Positions 41,196 to 56,302 of a DNA stretch of 64,000 nt are shown piece after piece. Origin of the DNA: Pseudomonas sp. Irchel 3E13 (lineage in GTDB: Bacteria > Pseudomonadota > Gammaproteobacteria > Pseudomonadales > Pseudomonadaceae); assembly GCF_900187455.1 (NCBI RefSeq), contig NZ_FYDX01000002.1:450642-514641 (forward strand), read 5' to 3'. The notes below the pieces were generated by a model. It had not been told where the DNA came from and did not search any database. It worked only from the letters and a program-made list of their open reading frames with translations. Made by a program: the position numbers and the translations under genes. The stretch's first letter is position 1; every line of letters begins with the position of its first letter.

Positions 41196-41271
41196 AAGGA
41201 AACTCCAGCCAGAGCCCGCACAGCGGGCCATCACCGCATCCGGCCGCGGCAGCGGCCTCCGAGGAGTTTCC

Positions 41272-41655
41272 ATGAGCGAGTTGCGTTTTACCGAAGATCA
41301 CGAATGGCTGCGTGCCGAAGCCGACGGCAGCGTCACCGTGGGCATCACCGCCTTCGCCCAGAACGCGCTGGGTGACGTGGTCTATGTGCAACTGCCGGAA
41401 CTGCAGCACTACGCCAAGGGCGCCGAAGCCTCCACCGTGGAATCGGTGAAAGCCGCCAGCGGCGTGTACATGCCACTGGACGGCGAAGTGGTCGCGGTCA
41501 ACGACCAGCTCGACGCCAGCCCTGAACTGGTCAACGAAGACCCGCTGGGCGAAGGCTGGTTCTTCCGCTTCATCCCGGCCGACGCCGGCGCCATCGCGCA
41601 ACTGCTCGACCAGGACGCCTACGACCGCCTGCTCAACGCCAACGCCGACGCCTGA
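41272..41655 (+). CDS. gcvH: glycine cleavage system H protein
   Basis: This lipoyl carrier of the glycine cleavage complex has 127 aa. The lipoylated residue is K60 in [13 protein letters not shown]. The start [12 protein letters not shown] has GAGGAG upstream. First gene of gcvH-gcvP-sdaA-gcvT. The leader shows a 9-bp inverted repeat ending next to the ATG, but no glycine riboswitch pattern that I can see. Confidence 0.96.
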   Translation: MSELRFTEDHEWLRAEADGSVTVGITAFAQNALGDVVYVQLPELQHYAKGAEASTVESVKAASGVYMPLDGEVVAVNDQLDASPELVNEDPLGEGWFFRFIPADAGAIAQLLDQDAYDRLLNANADA

Positions 41656-41666
41656 GGAAATCCGCC

Positions 41667-44522
<2,856 letters not shown>

Positions 44523-44533
44523 GTCCACTCGCA

Positions 44534-44564
44534 GGTCTTGTCGCCGCGGTTTGGCGATAAGACC
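44534..44564 (+). other. hairpin between gcvP and sdaA
   Basis: GGTCTTGTCGCC and GGCGATAAGACC form a 12-bp stem with one G-T type mismatch and a 7-base loop. There is no T-run. It lies where the P. aeruginosa operon has glyA2, and may be an mRNA processing or attenuation element. Confidence 0.5.
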
Positions 44565-44592
44565 CCACATCACTCCCCTGGAGGATCCTGCC

Positions 44593-45969
<1,377 letters not shown>

Positions 45970-45996
45970 CATCCCTTTGAAACCCAGGAGTCCTAC

Positions 45997-47121
45997 ATGT
46001 CCACCGAAACACTGCTGAAAACCCCGCTGCACGCCCTGCACCTGGAACTGGGCGCGCGCATGGTGCCGTTCGCCGGCTATGACATGCCGGTTCAGTACCC
46101 GTTGGGCGTCATGAAGGAACACCTGCACACCCGCGAGCAGGCCGGCCTGTTCGACGTCTCGCACATGGGCCAGATCCGCCTGCTCGGCGCCAATGCCGCC
46201 AAGGCCCTGGAAAGCCTGGTGCCGGTAGACATCATCGACCTGCCGGTGGGCATGCAGCGCTACGCCATGTTCACCAACGAACAAGGCGGCATCCTCGACG
46301 ACCTGATGGTCGCCAACCTCGGCAACGACGAGCTGTTCCTGGTGGTCAACGCCGCCTGCAAGGACCAGGACCTGGCCCACCTGCGCAAGCACATCGGCGC
46401 GCAGTGCGAGATCCTACCGCTGTTCGAAGAGCGCGCGCTGCTGGCCCTGCAAGGTCCGGCCGCGGTCAAGGTGCTGGAGCGCCTGGCGCCGCAGGTGGCA
46501 AGCATGACCTTCATGCAGTTCGCCCGCGTGCAGTTGCTGGGCGAAGACTGCTTCGTCAGCCGCTCCGGCTACACCGGTGAAGACGGCTTCGAGATTTCCG
46601 TACCGGCGGACAAGGCCGAAGCCCTGGCCCGCCGCCTGCTGAGCGAGCCGGAAGTGGCGGCTATCGGTTTGGGCGCGCGGGACTCGCTGCGCCTCGAAGC
46701 CGGCCTGTGCCTGTACGGCCACGACATGAACAGCGAAACCACGCCGGTCGAAGCCAGTCTGCTCTGGGCCGTGTCCAAGGTCCGCCGCGCCGAGGGTGCG
46801 CGGGCTGGTGGTTTCCCGGGTGCCGAATCGATCTTCGCCCAGCAGCAGTCGGGCGTCGCACGCAAGCGGGTTGGCCTGCTGCCACAGGAACGCACGCCAG
46901 TACGCGAAGACGCCGAAATCGTCGACGAAGCAGGCAACATCATCGGTCGTGTGTGCAGCGGCGGCTTCGGTCCGACCCTCGGCGCACCCGTCGCGATGGG
47001 CTATGTGGATAACGCGCATACGGCACTCGATACGCCCGTCTGGGCAATCGTGCGCGGCAAGCGTGTAGCGATGAAAGTCAGCAAGATGCCGTTCGTTGCA
47101 CAGCGTTATTACCGCGGCTGA
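45997..47121 (+). CDS. gcvT: glycine cleavage system aminomethyltransferase, T protein
   Basis: It releases ammonia and methylene-tetrahydrofolate from aminomethyl-lipoyl GcvH. The 374-aa protein has [42 protein letters not shown] and [24 protein letters not shown] lies before the ATG. It is the last gene of the operon, with a hairpin and T-run about 130 bases downstream. Confidence 0.96.
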   Translation: MSTETLLKTPLHALHLELGARMVPFAGYDMPVQYPLGVMKEHLHTREQAGLFDVSHMGQIRLLGANAAKALESLVPVDIIDLPVGMQRYAMFTNEQGGILDDLMVANLGNDELFLVVNAACKDQDLAHLRKHIGAQCEILPLFEERALLALQGPAAVKVLERLAPQVASMTFMQFARVQLLGEDCFVSRSGYTGEDGFEISVPADKAEALARRLLSEPEVAAIGLGARDSLRLEAGLCLYGHDMNSETTPVEASLLWAVSKVRRAEGARAGGFPGAESIFAQQQSGVARKRVGLLPQERTPVREDAEIVDEAGNIIGRVCSGGFGPTLGAPVAMGYVDNAHTALDTPVWAIVRGKRVAMKVSKMPFVAQRYYRG

Positions 47122-47469
47122 TTGGCGAGGACAAAAAGTGTCATCGTGCGTTCGGGATATTCGATTTCGAACGCACTACCAAACTTTCGAACATGACGCT
47201 GGCAGTGCCCCGAAAAGAGGCCGTAAAAAACTGCCGAAAGTTGCCCAGAAGCCCTGAAAGCGGGGGGCTGCGGGGCTTGTTTTTTTCGAGAGAGTTAGCG
47301 TAGAGTCACTGCACTGTGTTTGCGTGGGTCGCCTAGTTCGTGACCTGGACAGTAGCCTGAGATTCGCTACAACCCGTTCGACGTCTCTTACTTTCCTGCA
47401 ACCCAGCCCAGTACTCTTTCATTCTGAAAGAAGCTGTTATTAATTCTAAGTTTCAAAGGAAATAAGACA
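47122..47469 (+). other. gcvT-csp intergenic region
   Basis: These 348 bases hold no gene. They contain the gcvT terminator (47249-47287) and then about 180 bases that should carry the csp promoter and a long untranslated leader, as is common for cold-shock genes. AAAGGAAATAAGACA is the csp ribosome site. Confidence 0.6.
47249..47287 (+). terminator. terminator after the gcv operon
   Basis: AAGCCC and GGGGCTT form a stem enclosing a GC-rich loop, followed by GTTTTTTTT. Confidence 0.65.
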
Positions 47470-47682
47470 ATGTCCCAACGTCAGAGCGGTACCGTCAAGT
47501 GGTTTAACGACGAGAAAGGTTTTGGTTTCATCACTCCTGAAAGCGGTCCGGATCTGTTCGTACACTTCCGCGCTATTCAAGGTAACGGCTTCAAGAGCCT
47601 GAAAGAAGGCCAGAAAGTCACCTTCATCGCCGTGCAGGGCCAAAAAGGTCTGCAGGCTGACGAAGTTATCGCGGAAGCCTGA
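47470..47682 (+). CDS. CspA-family cold-shock protein
   Basis: This 70-aa single cold-shock domain binds single-stranded RNA and DNA. RNP1 is KGFGFITP and RNP2 is LFVHFRAI, after the usual GTVKWFNDE start. It is preceded by a strong ribosome site and a long leader and followed by a strong terminator, so it is a single-gene unit. Confidence 0.95.
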   Translation: MSQRQSGTVKWFNDEKGFGFITPESGPDLFVHFRAIQGNGFKSLKEGQKVTFIAVQGQKGLQADEVIAEA

Positions 47683-47690
47683 TTCCCGAT

Positions 47691-47724
47691 AAAAGCCCCT
47701 GCTGGCAACAGCAGGGGCTTTTTT
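47691..47724 (+). terminator. strong terminator after csp
   Basis: AAAAGCCCCTGCTG-GCAA-CAGCAGGGGCTTTT is a 14-bp perfect stem with a GCAA tetraloop and a T-run. Confidence 0.95.
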
Positions 47725-47774
47725 GTGCCCGCAATTCCGTAGAATGGGCGTTTTTGCGCAAGGAGCCTTACCGC

Positions 47775-48263
47775 ATGCCCAAGCAAATGCTTCAGCCTCA
47801 GGGCGAGTTTCCCGTAGCCGGACTGGGCCGTCGGCTGGCTGCAATGTTCTATGACTTCCTGCTGTGCACCGCCTTGTTGATGGTCACCACCCTCGTCTAC
47901 AAGATGATCCAGATGTCCATCATCGGCGAAACCCAAATGCGCACGATGACCGAAGCCGGCGCCCTGGACGGCGATCCGCTGCTGTCCACCGTGTTGCTGT
48001 TCGTGCTGTTCGGCTTCTTCGCCAAGTTCTGGACCCACGGCGGCCAGACCCTGGGCATGCAGGTCTGGGGCATACGGGTACAGAATGCCGACGGCTCGGC
48101 CATCGGGCTCTGGCAGGCGCTGCTGCGCTTCGTAGTGTCGATCGCGTCCTGGCTGTGCCTGGGCCTGGGTTTCTTCTGGGTGCTGATCGACAAGCGCAAG
48201 CGAAGCTGGCACGACATCTACTCGGAAACCCAGCTGGTACGGGTCCCGAAGCGCAAGAAGTGA
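47775..48263 (+). CDS. RDD family inner-membrane protein
   Basis: This 162-aa protein has the family start GLGRRLAAMFYDFLLCTALL, then three to four membrane segments and TLGMQVWGIRV. The basic end is WVLIDKRKRSWHDIYSETQL. AAGGAG lies upstream of MPKQMLQ. Function not known; single gene, convergent with lptG. Confidence 0.88.
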   Translation: MPKQMLQPQGEFPVAGLGRRLAAMFYDFLLCTALLMVTTLVYKMIQMSIIGETQMRTMTEAGALDGDPLLSTVLLFVLFGFFAKFWTHGGQTLGMQVWGIRVQNADGSAIGLWQALLRFVVSIASWLCLGLGFFWVLIDKRKRSWHDIYSETQLVRVPKRKK

Positions 48264-48268
48264 GGCAC

Positions 48269-48382
48269 AAAAAAGCCGACCCCACGGAGCAATGCCAGTC
48301 AGTTAACCCTATTCGCGAGCAAGCTCGCGATGGGCCTCAACTGATTTAACTGCCTGGCATTGCCCTACGGGGTCGGCTTTTT
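48269..48382. terminator. long nested bidirectional hairpin with a REP core
   Basis: An outer stem AAAAAAGCCGACCCC/GGGGTCGGCTTTTT encloses GCAATGCCAG/CTGGCATTGC, then CAGTTAA/TTAACTG, then a REP core TCGCGAGC-AA-GCTCGCGA. It ends both the RDD gene (+) and lptFG (-). The T-runs on both outer ends support intrinsic termination in both directions. Confidence 0.9.
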
Positions 48383-48402
48383 CTTGTCCGGGGGAAAGCT
48401 CG

Positions 48403-49464
48403 TCAGCCAGCCCGGCGCAACAGCCACACGCCAGCCAGCGCGCAAATCCCTGCCGGCAACAGCACCGCCAGCAGCGGCGGGAAGCCGAACACCTGGCTCG
48501 ACGGCCCCAGCAGGTCCTGGGCAATGCGGAACACGAAGCCCACCAGCACGCCGGTGAACACTCGCTGGCCCAAAGTCACCGAGCGCAGCGGGCCGAAGAT
48601 GAAGGAAATCGCCATCAACACCAGCGCCGCAGTCACCAGCGGTTGCAGCACCTTGGTCCAGAACGCCAGCCAGTAGCGGTCGTTGTTCAGGCCCTGGTCG
48701 GACAGGTAGTGGATGTAGTCCCACAGCCCGGTGATCGACAGCGATTCCGGCGCCAGCACCACGGTGCTCAGCAATTGTGGGGTCAGGGCAACATCCCAGC
48801 GTTCTTCAGCGCTCTTCACCACTTCGGTGTGGTCGCCGCGGAACAGGGTGCTGGTCACGTCGGTGAGCTGCCAATGGTCTTCCTGGTATTGCGCCTTGCG
48901 GGCAAAGCTGGAGGACAGCAGGTGGCGCTCATTGTCGAAGTGATAGCGGGTCACACCCAGCAGCAGGCCGTTGGGCTGCACAGTGTTGATGTGCACGAAC
49001 TCCTCGCCCTGGCGGTGCCACAACCCGCGCTTGGAACTCTGCGCATCACCGCCGCCCTGTGCCAGCGAGCGCTCGGCCTGGGCCTTGTTCTCGGTGACAG
49101 GCGCCAGGTACTCGCCGATCAGCACGCCCGCCAGCATCAGTACCAGCATCGGCTTCATTACTGCCCAGACGATACGGCCAATGGAGACGCCCGCCGCACG
49201 CATGATGGTCAGTTCACTGTTGCTGGCCAGGCTGCCGAGGCCGATCAGGCAACCGATCAGGCCCGCCATCGGCAGCATGTCGTAGAGGCGGCGCGGCGCG
49301 GTCAGGACCACGAAACTGCTGGCATCCAGGAGGGTATAGGTATCGCTGATGTCGCCCATCTCGTCGATGAAGGCGAACAGCGACGCCAGGCCGAGAATGA
49401 TCCCCAGCACGGCGAGGATCGCCATGAACACGCTTTTGCCGATGTAGCCGTCGAGCTTACGCAC
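48403..49464 (-). CDS. lptG: LPS export ABC transporter permease LptG
   Basis: One of the two permeases that extract LPS from the inner membrane with LptB. The 353-aa protein starts with GTG (VRKLDGYIGKSV). It has paired N-terminal membrane segments, a central periplasmic beta-jellyroll (about 130-260) and three C-terminal segments. It overlaps the end of lptF by 8 bases. Confidence 0.92.
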   Translation of the reverse strand: MRKLDGYIGKSVFMAILAVLGIILGLASLFAFIDEMGDISDTYTLLDASSFVVLTAPRRLYDMLPMAGLIGCLIGLGSLASNSELTIMRAAGVSIGRIVWAVMKPMLVLMLAGVLIGEYLAPVTENKAQAERSLAQGGGDAQSSKRGLWHRQGEEFVHINTVQPNGLLLGVTRYHFDNERHLLSSSFARKAQYQEDHWQLTDVTSTLFRGDHTEVVKSAEERWDVALTPQLLSTVVLAPESLSITGLWDYIHYLSDQGLNNDRYWLAFWTKVLQPLVTAALVLMAISFIFGPLRSVTLGQRVFTGVLVGFVFRIAQDLLGPSSQVFGFPPLLAVLLPAGICALAGVWLLRRAG

Positions 49465-50572
49465 GGGCCACCTCCACACGACGCGAGCGCATCTTCAGGC
49501 GCAGCGGTTCCCAGTACATCAGCCCCAGGCCGATCAGCAGGAACAGCCCGTGCACCGGCCACAGGCCCAGGGCGATCGGCATCTTGCCTTTCTCCAGGGC
49601 GCCACGGGCGGCAATCAGAATCGTCAGGTAAGCCATATACAGAAGAATCGCCGGCAGCAGCTTGAGGAAACGGCCCTGCCGCGGGTTGGCCCGCGAAAGG
49701 GGTACCGCCATCAGGGTCACGATAAACACCAGCAGCGGCAGCGACAGGCGCCACTGCAACTCTGCCCGCTCGCGCAGGGCATCGCTCTTGAACAGTTCTG
49801 ACGTCGGGATCGCCTCGCGCTCGGTGATGTCCGAGCTGACTTCCGGCTTGGGCAGCAGCACGCCATAAGTGTCGTACTTGATCGCGCGGTAGTCGGCCTG
49901 GCCCGGGTTACCGTCGTAACGGTAGCCATTTTCCAGAATCAGGTAGCGATTGCCGTCGGCCTGCACTTCCTGACGACCCTTCTCGGCCACCAGCACGCTG
50001 ATGCCGCGGTCCTTGGTCTTGTCCTGAGAGAAGCGCTTCTCGGAAATGAACACACCGCCCAGTCGCACGCGGTCGTCGGAGAGTTGCTCGGTGTAGGTCA
50101 CCCGCGTCCCGTCGCGCAGCGTCTGGAAACGCCCCGGCACCAGGGTGTCGAACTCGGTCAGGGCATCTTGCTGGTTGATGATCTGCGCCACCTGGGTAAC
50201 GCCCTGCGGAGCAAGGCTCAGGCTCAGCCAGGCCACCAGCAGCGCAATCAGCGCGGCCGGTGCCATGGTCATGGCCAGCAGACGCTGCTGGCTCATGCCG
50301 GTGGCGGAAAGCACGGTCATCTCGCTTTCCAGGTACAGGCGCCCGTAGGCCAGCAGGATGCCAAGGAACAGCCCCAGCGGCAGGATCAACTGCAGGAAAC
50401 CGGGAAGCCGGTAGCCCATGATCATGAACAGCACGCCCGGGTCGAGCATGCCCTGCGCGGCCTGGGCCAGGTATTTGATGAAGCGCCCGCTCATGATGAT
50501 GACCAACAGCACAGCGCTGACGGCACTCAAGGTCACCAGGACCTCGCGGGACAGATAACGGAAGACGATCAA
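49457..50572 (-). CDS. lptF: LPS export ABC transporter permease LptF
   Basis: Partner of LptG in the LptB2FG extractor. The 371-aa protein starts with TTG (IVFRYLSREVLVTL follows), eight bases after AGGAG; the open frame beyond is not coding. The topology is the same as LptG: N-terminal membrane segments, periplasmic jellyroll, and C-terminal segments. Divergent from pepA. Essential in most Gram-negative bacteria. Confidence 0.92.
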   Translation of the reverse strand: MIVFRYLSREVLVTLSAVSAVLLVIIMSGRFIKYLAQAAQGMLDPGVLFMIMGYRLPGFLQLILPLGLFLGILLAYGRLYLESEMTVLSATGMSQQRLLAMTMAPAALIALLVAWLSLSLAPQGVTQVAQIINQQDALTEFDTLVPGRFQTLRDGTRVTYTEQLSDDRVRLGGVFISEKRFSQDKTKDRGISVLVAEKGRQEVQADGNRYLILENGYRYDGNPGQADYRAIKYDTYGVLLPKPEVSSDITEREAIPTSELFKSDALRERAELQWRLSLPLLVFIVTLMAVPLSRANPRQGRFLKLLPAILLYMAYLTILIAARGALEKGKMPIALGLWPVHGLFLLIGLGLMYWEPLRLKMRSRRVEVARA

Positions 50573-50693
50573 ACCAGCCACTCCTGGGTTGTCAGGCTCG
50601 GACAGCCGAACAAGGAAAACGTTGCAACCAAGATAGTTGCCGGTCCGCAAGACGGACCCGGACAGTGAAGTCGGCGCATTATCCTGTGATTGA

Positions 50694-52355
<1,662 letters not shown>

Positions 52356-52361
52356 TGCGCA

Positions 52362-52397
52362 GCCAACCGGTCGCGCCCACGGGCGTGACCGGTTGGC
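52362..52397 (+). other. hairpin between pepA and holC
   Basis: GCCAACCGGTC and GACCGGTTGGC flank a second small stem (GCGCCC/GGGCGT). There is no T-run. holC starts 10 bases later, so it may reduce read-through or stabilise the pepA mRNA end. Confidence 0.5.
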
Positions 52398-52406
52398 AAC
52401 ACAGCC

Positions 52407-52835
52407 ATGAGCCAAGTCGATTTCTACATCCTGCCCAGTCCCTCGCCTGCCGTGCGCCTGGATTTCGCCTGCAAACTCTGCGAAAAGGCCTGGCGCCTGG
52501 GGCACCGGGTCTATCTGAATTGCAGCGACGCCGCCCAGCGCGACGAACTCGACGCCCGCCTGTGGGCGTTCAAGGGTGAGGCGTTCGTGCCCCACAGCCT
52601 CGCCGAGGAAGATGCTGCGGCCGCGGTGGCGCTGGGAATCGGTGACGACCCCGGCGAGCACCAGGACCTACTGGTCAACCTTGACCTGAAAGTCCCGCCG
52701 TTCGCCTCGCGCTTTGCCCGGATCGCCGAGATCGTGGTCGAGGACCCGGCCATCCGCCAGGCGACCCGAGAGAGTTTCCGTTTCTACCGCGAACAGGGCT
52801 ATGCTCTGCAAGACCACCGCTTACCGCGATTCTGA
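52407..52835 (+). CDS. holC: DNA polymerase III chi subunit
   Basis: This clamp-loader accessory protein links the holoenzyme to single-strand binding protein. The 142-aa protein has MSQVDFYILPSPSPAVRLDF, ACKLCEKAWRLGHRVYLNC and FVPHSLAEEDAAAAVALG in family order. It lies between pepA and valS, the conserved pseudomonad and enteric order. Confidence 0.92.
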   Translation: MSQVDFYILPSPSPAVRLDFACKLCEKAWRLGHRVYLNCSDAAQRDELDARLWAFKGEAFVPHSLAEEDAAAAVALGIGDDPGEHQDLLVNLDLKVPPFASRFARIAEIVVEDPAIRQATRESFRFYREQGYALQDHRLPRF

Positions 52836-52840
52836 CGACG

Positions 52841-53206
52841 ATGGACAAACGCCCTCCCTTGCCCCAATCCGCCCACCTGCTGGATGACCTGGAATCGATC
52901 AGGCAACTGTTGGGTGATGACACCCTGCAACCGCCGCTGCTGACCGAAACCGTGGAAGAACAGATCCCGCTGTTGCTCGAACCGGCCGAAGAACTCGCGC
53001 CGCCAGCACCTGCTGCACCGGTGAACGAGCCCGATCCACAGGCCCGCCGCCAGGACACCCTGCTGCACCTGGATGCCGAGCTACGCGCTGCCGCCCAGTT
53101 GATCATGCAGGACGTGATTGACGACTTCGCCCCGCACATTGAAAACGAGATCAAGCGCCGCCTCGACGCCCGCCTCGAACGCCTGCTGAACCAGCAACCC
53201 TCCTGA
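52841..53206 (+). CDS. conserved hypothetical protein between holC and valS
   Basis: This 121-aa acidic protein has SAHLLDDLESIRQLLGDDTL, a Pro/Glu-rich linker (about 45-70), then a helical C-terminus LIMQDVIDDFAPHIENEIKR. It starts 5 bases after holC, so the two are co-translated. I recall it as a pseudomonad-conserved gene of unknown function at this place. A link with the chi subunit is suggested only by position. Confidence 0.75.
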   Translation: MDKRPPLPQSAHLLDDLESIRQLLGDDTLQPPLLTETVEEQIPLLLEPAEELAPPAPAAPVNEPDPQARRQDTLLHLDAELRAAAQLIMQDVIDDFAPHIENEIKRRLDARLERLLNQQPS

Positions 53207-53341
53207 TCCCTGCGCAGTTGCGGACAGATACGACACCCGTCCGCAACCGCGCACGTCCTGCTTGTAGCTTGTCGCTTGAAGCCTGCAGCTTGGTTATACT
53301 TCCCGGCTTTCCCGAATAAATGCCATAGGGTCCCCCCGCGC

Positions 53342-56188
53342 ATGGATAAGACCTACCAGCCGCACGCCATCGAAACTTCCTGGTACAACACCTGGGAGTC
53401 CGAGAACTACTTCGCCCCGCAAGGCGCGGGCGAGTCGTACACCATCATGATCCCGCCGCCGAACGTCACCGGCAGCCTGCACATGGGTCATGGCTTCAAC
53501 AACGCGATCATGGACGCCCTGATCCGTTTCCGTCGCATGCAGGGCCGCAACACCCTCTGGCAGCCCGGGACCGACCACGCCGGCATCGCCACGCAGATGC
53601 TGGTCGAGCGCCAGCTCGAAGCCAAGGGCCAGAATCGCCACGACCTGGGCCGGGAAAAATTCCTCGACAAGGTCTGGGAATGGAAGGAGCAGTCCGGCGG
53701 CAACATCAGCCGGCAGATCCGCCGCCTGGGTTCTTCGGTGGACTGGAGCCGCGAGCGCTTCACCATGGATGACGGCCTGTCCGACGCGGTCAAGGAAGCC
53801 TTCGTGCGCCTGCATGAAGACGGCCTGATCTACCGCGGCAAGCGCCTCGTCAACTGGGACACCAAGCTGCACACCGCGATCTCCGACCTCGAAGTGGAAA
53901 ACCACGACGAGAAAGGCCATCTGTGGAACCTGCGCTATCCGCTGGCCGACGGCGCCAAGACTGCCGAAGGCAACGACTACCTGATCGTCGCCACCACGCG
54001 TCCGGAAACCATGCTCGGCGACGCCGCCGTGGCGGTGAACCCGAACGACGAGCGCTACCAGGCACTGATCGGCAAGTTCGTCGAACTGCCACTGATCGGC
54101 CGCCGCATCCCGATCATCGCCGACGACTACTGCGACCCCGAGTTCGGTACCGGCTGCGTGAAGATCACCCCGGCCCACGACTTCAACGACTATGAAGTCG
54201 GCAAGCGCCACAACCTGCCGCTGCTGAACATCTTCGACAAGAACGCCGTGGTCCTGGCGGCCGCCCAGGTGTTCAACCTCGACGGCAGCGTCAACGAAAC
54301 CGTCGACGCCACCCTGCCTGCCCAGTACGCCGGTCTCGACCGCTTCGTCGCGCGCAAGCAGATCGTCGCCGACTTTGACGCCCTGGGCCTGCTGGTCAGC
54401 GTCGATGACCACGCGCTGAAAGTGCCGAAGGGCGACCGCTCCGGCACCATCATCGAGCCGTGGCTGACCGACCAGTGGTACGTTTCCACCAAGCCGCTGG
54501 CCGAACCGGCCATCGCCGCCGTGGAAGACGGACGCATCCAGTTCGTGCCCAAGCAGTACGAAAACATGTACTTCTCGTGGATGCGTGACATCCAGGATTG
54601 GTGCATCAGCCGTCAACTGTGGTGGGGCCACCGCATCCCGGCCTGGTACGACGAGTCCGGCAAGGTCTACGTCGGCCGCAGCGAAGAAGAAGTGCGGGCG
54701 AAGAACAACCTCGGCGCCGACGTGGTCCTGAACCAGGACAACGACGTCCTCGACACCTGGTTCAGTTCCGGCCTGTGGACCTTCTCCACCCTGGGCTGGC
54801 CGCAGCAGACCGAATTCCTCAAGACCTTCCACTCCACCGACGTGCTGGTCACCGGCTTCGACATCATTTTCTTCTGGGTCGCCCGGATGATCATGCTGAC
54901 CATGCACCTGGTGAAGAACGAGGACGGCACGCCGCAGGTTCCGTTCAAGACGGTCTACGTCCATGGCCTGGTCCGCGATGGCCAGGGCCAGAAGATGTCC
55001 AAGTCCAAGGGCAACGTCCTTGACCCGCTGGACATTGTCGACGGCATCACCCTCGACGCACTGCTGGAGAAACGCACCAGCGGCCTGATGCAACCCAAGC
55101 TGGCCGAGAAAATCGCCAAGCAGACCAAGGCCGAGTTCCCGGAAGGCATCGCCAGCTACGGCACCGACGCCCTGCGCTTCACCTTCTGCTCGCTGGCGTC
55201 CACCGGTCGCGACATCAAGTTCGACATGGGCCGCGTCGAGGGCTACCGCAACTTCTGCAACAAGATCTGGAACGCCGCCCGCTACGTGCTGGACAAGGGC
55301 GAGGACTGCGGCCAGAACGGCGAAGCCTACGAACTGTCGCTGGCAGACCGCTGGATCATCTCGCAACTGCAGCGCACCGAAGCTGAAGTGACCCGCCAAC
55401 TGGAGCAGTTCCGCTTCGACCTGGCGGCCCAGGCGCTCTACGAGTTCATCTGGAACCAGTATTGCGACTGGTATCTGGAACTGTCCAAGCCGGTCCTGTG
55501 GGACGAAAACGCCCCGGTCGAACGTGCCCGCGGCACCCGTCGCACCCTGGTGCGGGTCCTGGAAGTGGCGCTGCGCCTGGCCCATCCGTTCATGCCGTTC
55601 ATCACCGAAGAAATCTGGCAGCGCCTGGCGCCGCTGGCCGGCATCGACGGCAAGACCATCATGCTGCAGCCATGGCCTGAAGCGAACGAAAGCCGCATCG
55701 ACGCCGCCGCCGAAAGCGACATCGAGTGGGTCAAGGAGTTGATGCTGGGTGTGCGTAACATCCGTGGCGAAATGAACATCGGCCCGGGCAAGCCACTGCA
55801 ACTGTTCCTGAAAAACGCCAGCGCTGAAGACCAGCGTCGCCTGAGCGAAAACGAAGCGCTGCTGAGGAAGCTGGCGAAGATCGAATCGTTCACCGTGCTC
55901 GGCGAGCAGGACGAAGCACCGCTCAGCGCTACCGCGCTGGTGGGCGACCTGCAAGTGCTGGTGCCGATGGCTGGCCTGATCGACAAGGACGCCGAACTGG
56001 CGCGCCTGAGCAAGGAAATCCAGCGTCTGCAAGGCGAAGTCCAGCGCGTCGGCGGCAAGCTGTCCAACGCCGCCTTCGTTGACAAGGCTCCGCCTGCCGT
56101 CATCGACAAGGAGCGCGCCAAGCTGGCCGAAGCCGAACAGGCCCTGGCCAACTTCACCGAGCAGCACGCGCGGATTGCCGCCCTGTAA
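53342..56188 (+). CDS. valS: valyl-tRNA synthetase
   Basis: This class I aminoacyl-tRNA synthetase has 948 aa. The HIGH motif is in [14 protein letters not shown], the editing domain lies in the middle (about 190-330), KMSKS is [12 protein letters not shown], and a C-terminal coiled coil (about 880-948) ends the protein. The start [11 protein letters not shown] is the family start. Confidence 0.97.
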   Translation: MDKTYQPHAIETSWYNTWESENYFAPQGAGESYTIMIPPPNVTGSLHMGHGFNNAIMDALIRFRRMQGRNTLWQPGTDHAGIATQMLVERQLEAKGQNRHDLGREKFLDKVWEWKEQSGGNISRQIRRLGSSVDWSRERFTMDDGLSDAVKEAFVRLHEDGLIYRGKRLVNWDTKLHTAISDLEVENHDEKGHLWNLRYPLADGAKTAEGNDYLIVATTRPETMLGDAAVAVNPNDERYQALIGKFVELPLIGRRIPIIADDYCDPEFGTGCVKITPAHDFNDYEVGKRHNLPLLNIFDKNAVVLAAAQVFNLDGSVNETVDATLPAQYAGLDRFVARKQIVADFDALGLLVSVDDHALKVPKGDRSGTIIEPWLTDQWYVSTKPLAEPAIAAVEDGRIQFVPKQYENMYFSWMRDIQDWCISRQLWWGHRIPAWYDESGKVYVGRSEEEVRAKNNLGADVVLNQDNDVLDTWFSSGLWTFSTLGWPQQTEFLKTFHSTDVLVTGFDIIFFWVARMIMLTMHLVKNEDGTPQVPFKTVYVHGLVRDGQGQKMSKSKGNVLDPLDIVDGITLDALLEKRTSGLMQPKLAEKIAKQTKAEFPEGIASYGTDALRFTFCSLASTGRDIKFDMGRVEGYRNFCNKIWNAARYVLDKGEDCGQNGEAYELSLADRWIISQLQRTEAEVTRQLEQFRFDLAAQALYEFIWNQYCDWYLELSKPVLWDENAPVERARGTRRTLVRVLEVALRLAHPFMPFITEEIWQRLAPLAGIDGKTIMLQPWPEANESRIDAAAESDIEWVKELMLGVRNIRGEMNIGPGKPLQLFLKNASAEDQRRLSENEALLRKLAKIESFTVLGEQDEAPLSATALVGDLQVLVPMAGLIDKDAELARLSKEIQRLQGEVQRVGGKLSNAAFVDKAPPAVIDKERAKLAEAEQALANFTEQHARIAAL

Positions 56189-56201
56189 CGACAGAGGAAA
56201 C

Positions 56202-56285
56202 CTGTAGGAGCGGGCTTGCCCGCGATGCGTAGTCTCATGCACCTCATGTGTGCCTGATTAAACGACATCGCGGCCAAGCCCGCTT
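56202..56285. repeat. inverted REP pair after valS
   Basis: CTGTAGGAGCGGGCTTGCCC and ACATCGCGGCCAAGCCCGCT form an inverted pair of a variant REP type (GGGCTTGCCCGCGAT core). It lies between valS and rlmF. Confidence 0.8.
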
Positions 56286-56302
56286 TTCTGCATTCAGCGA
56301 CC

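Noticed and set aside
41196..41271. Possible glycine riboswitch in the gcvH leader
   Set aside because: The leader after the expected start is only about 65 bases, too short for the aptamer, and the conserved riboswitch core is not visible. Control is explained by GcsR and sigma-54.
53294..56242. Very long minus-strand open frame (about 980 codons) opposite valS
   Set aside because: valS is intact with HIGH and KMSKS motifs. The opposite frame is open only because of strong GC bias at third positions, and its product is low-complexity with no domain. The same reasoning rejects long frames opposite hxuA, gcvP, zwf and the chemoreceptor.
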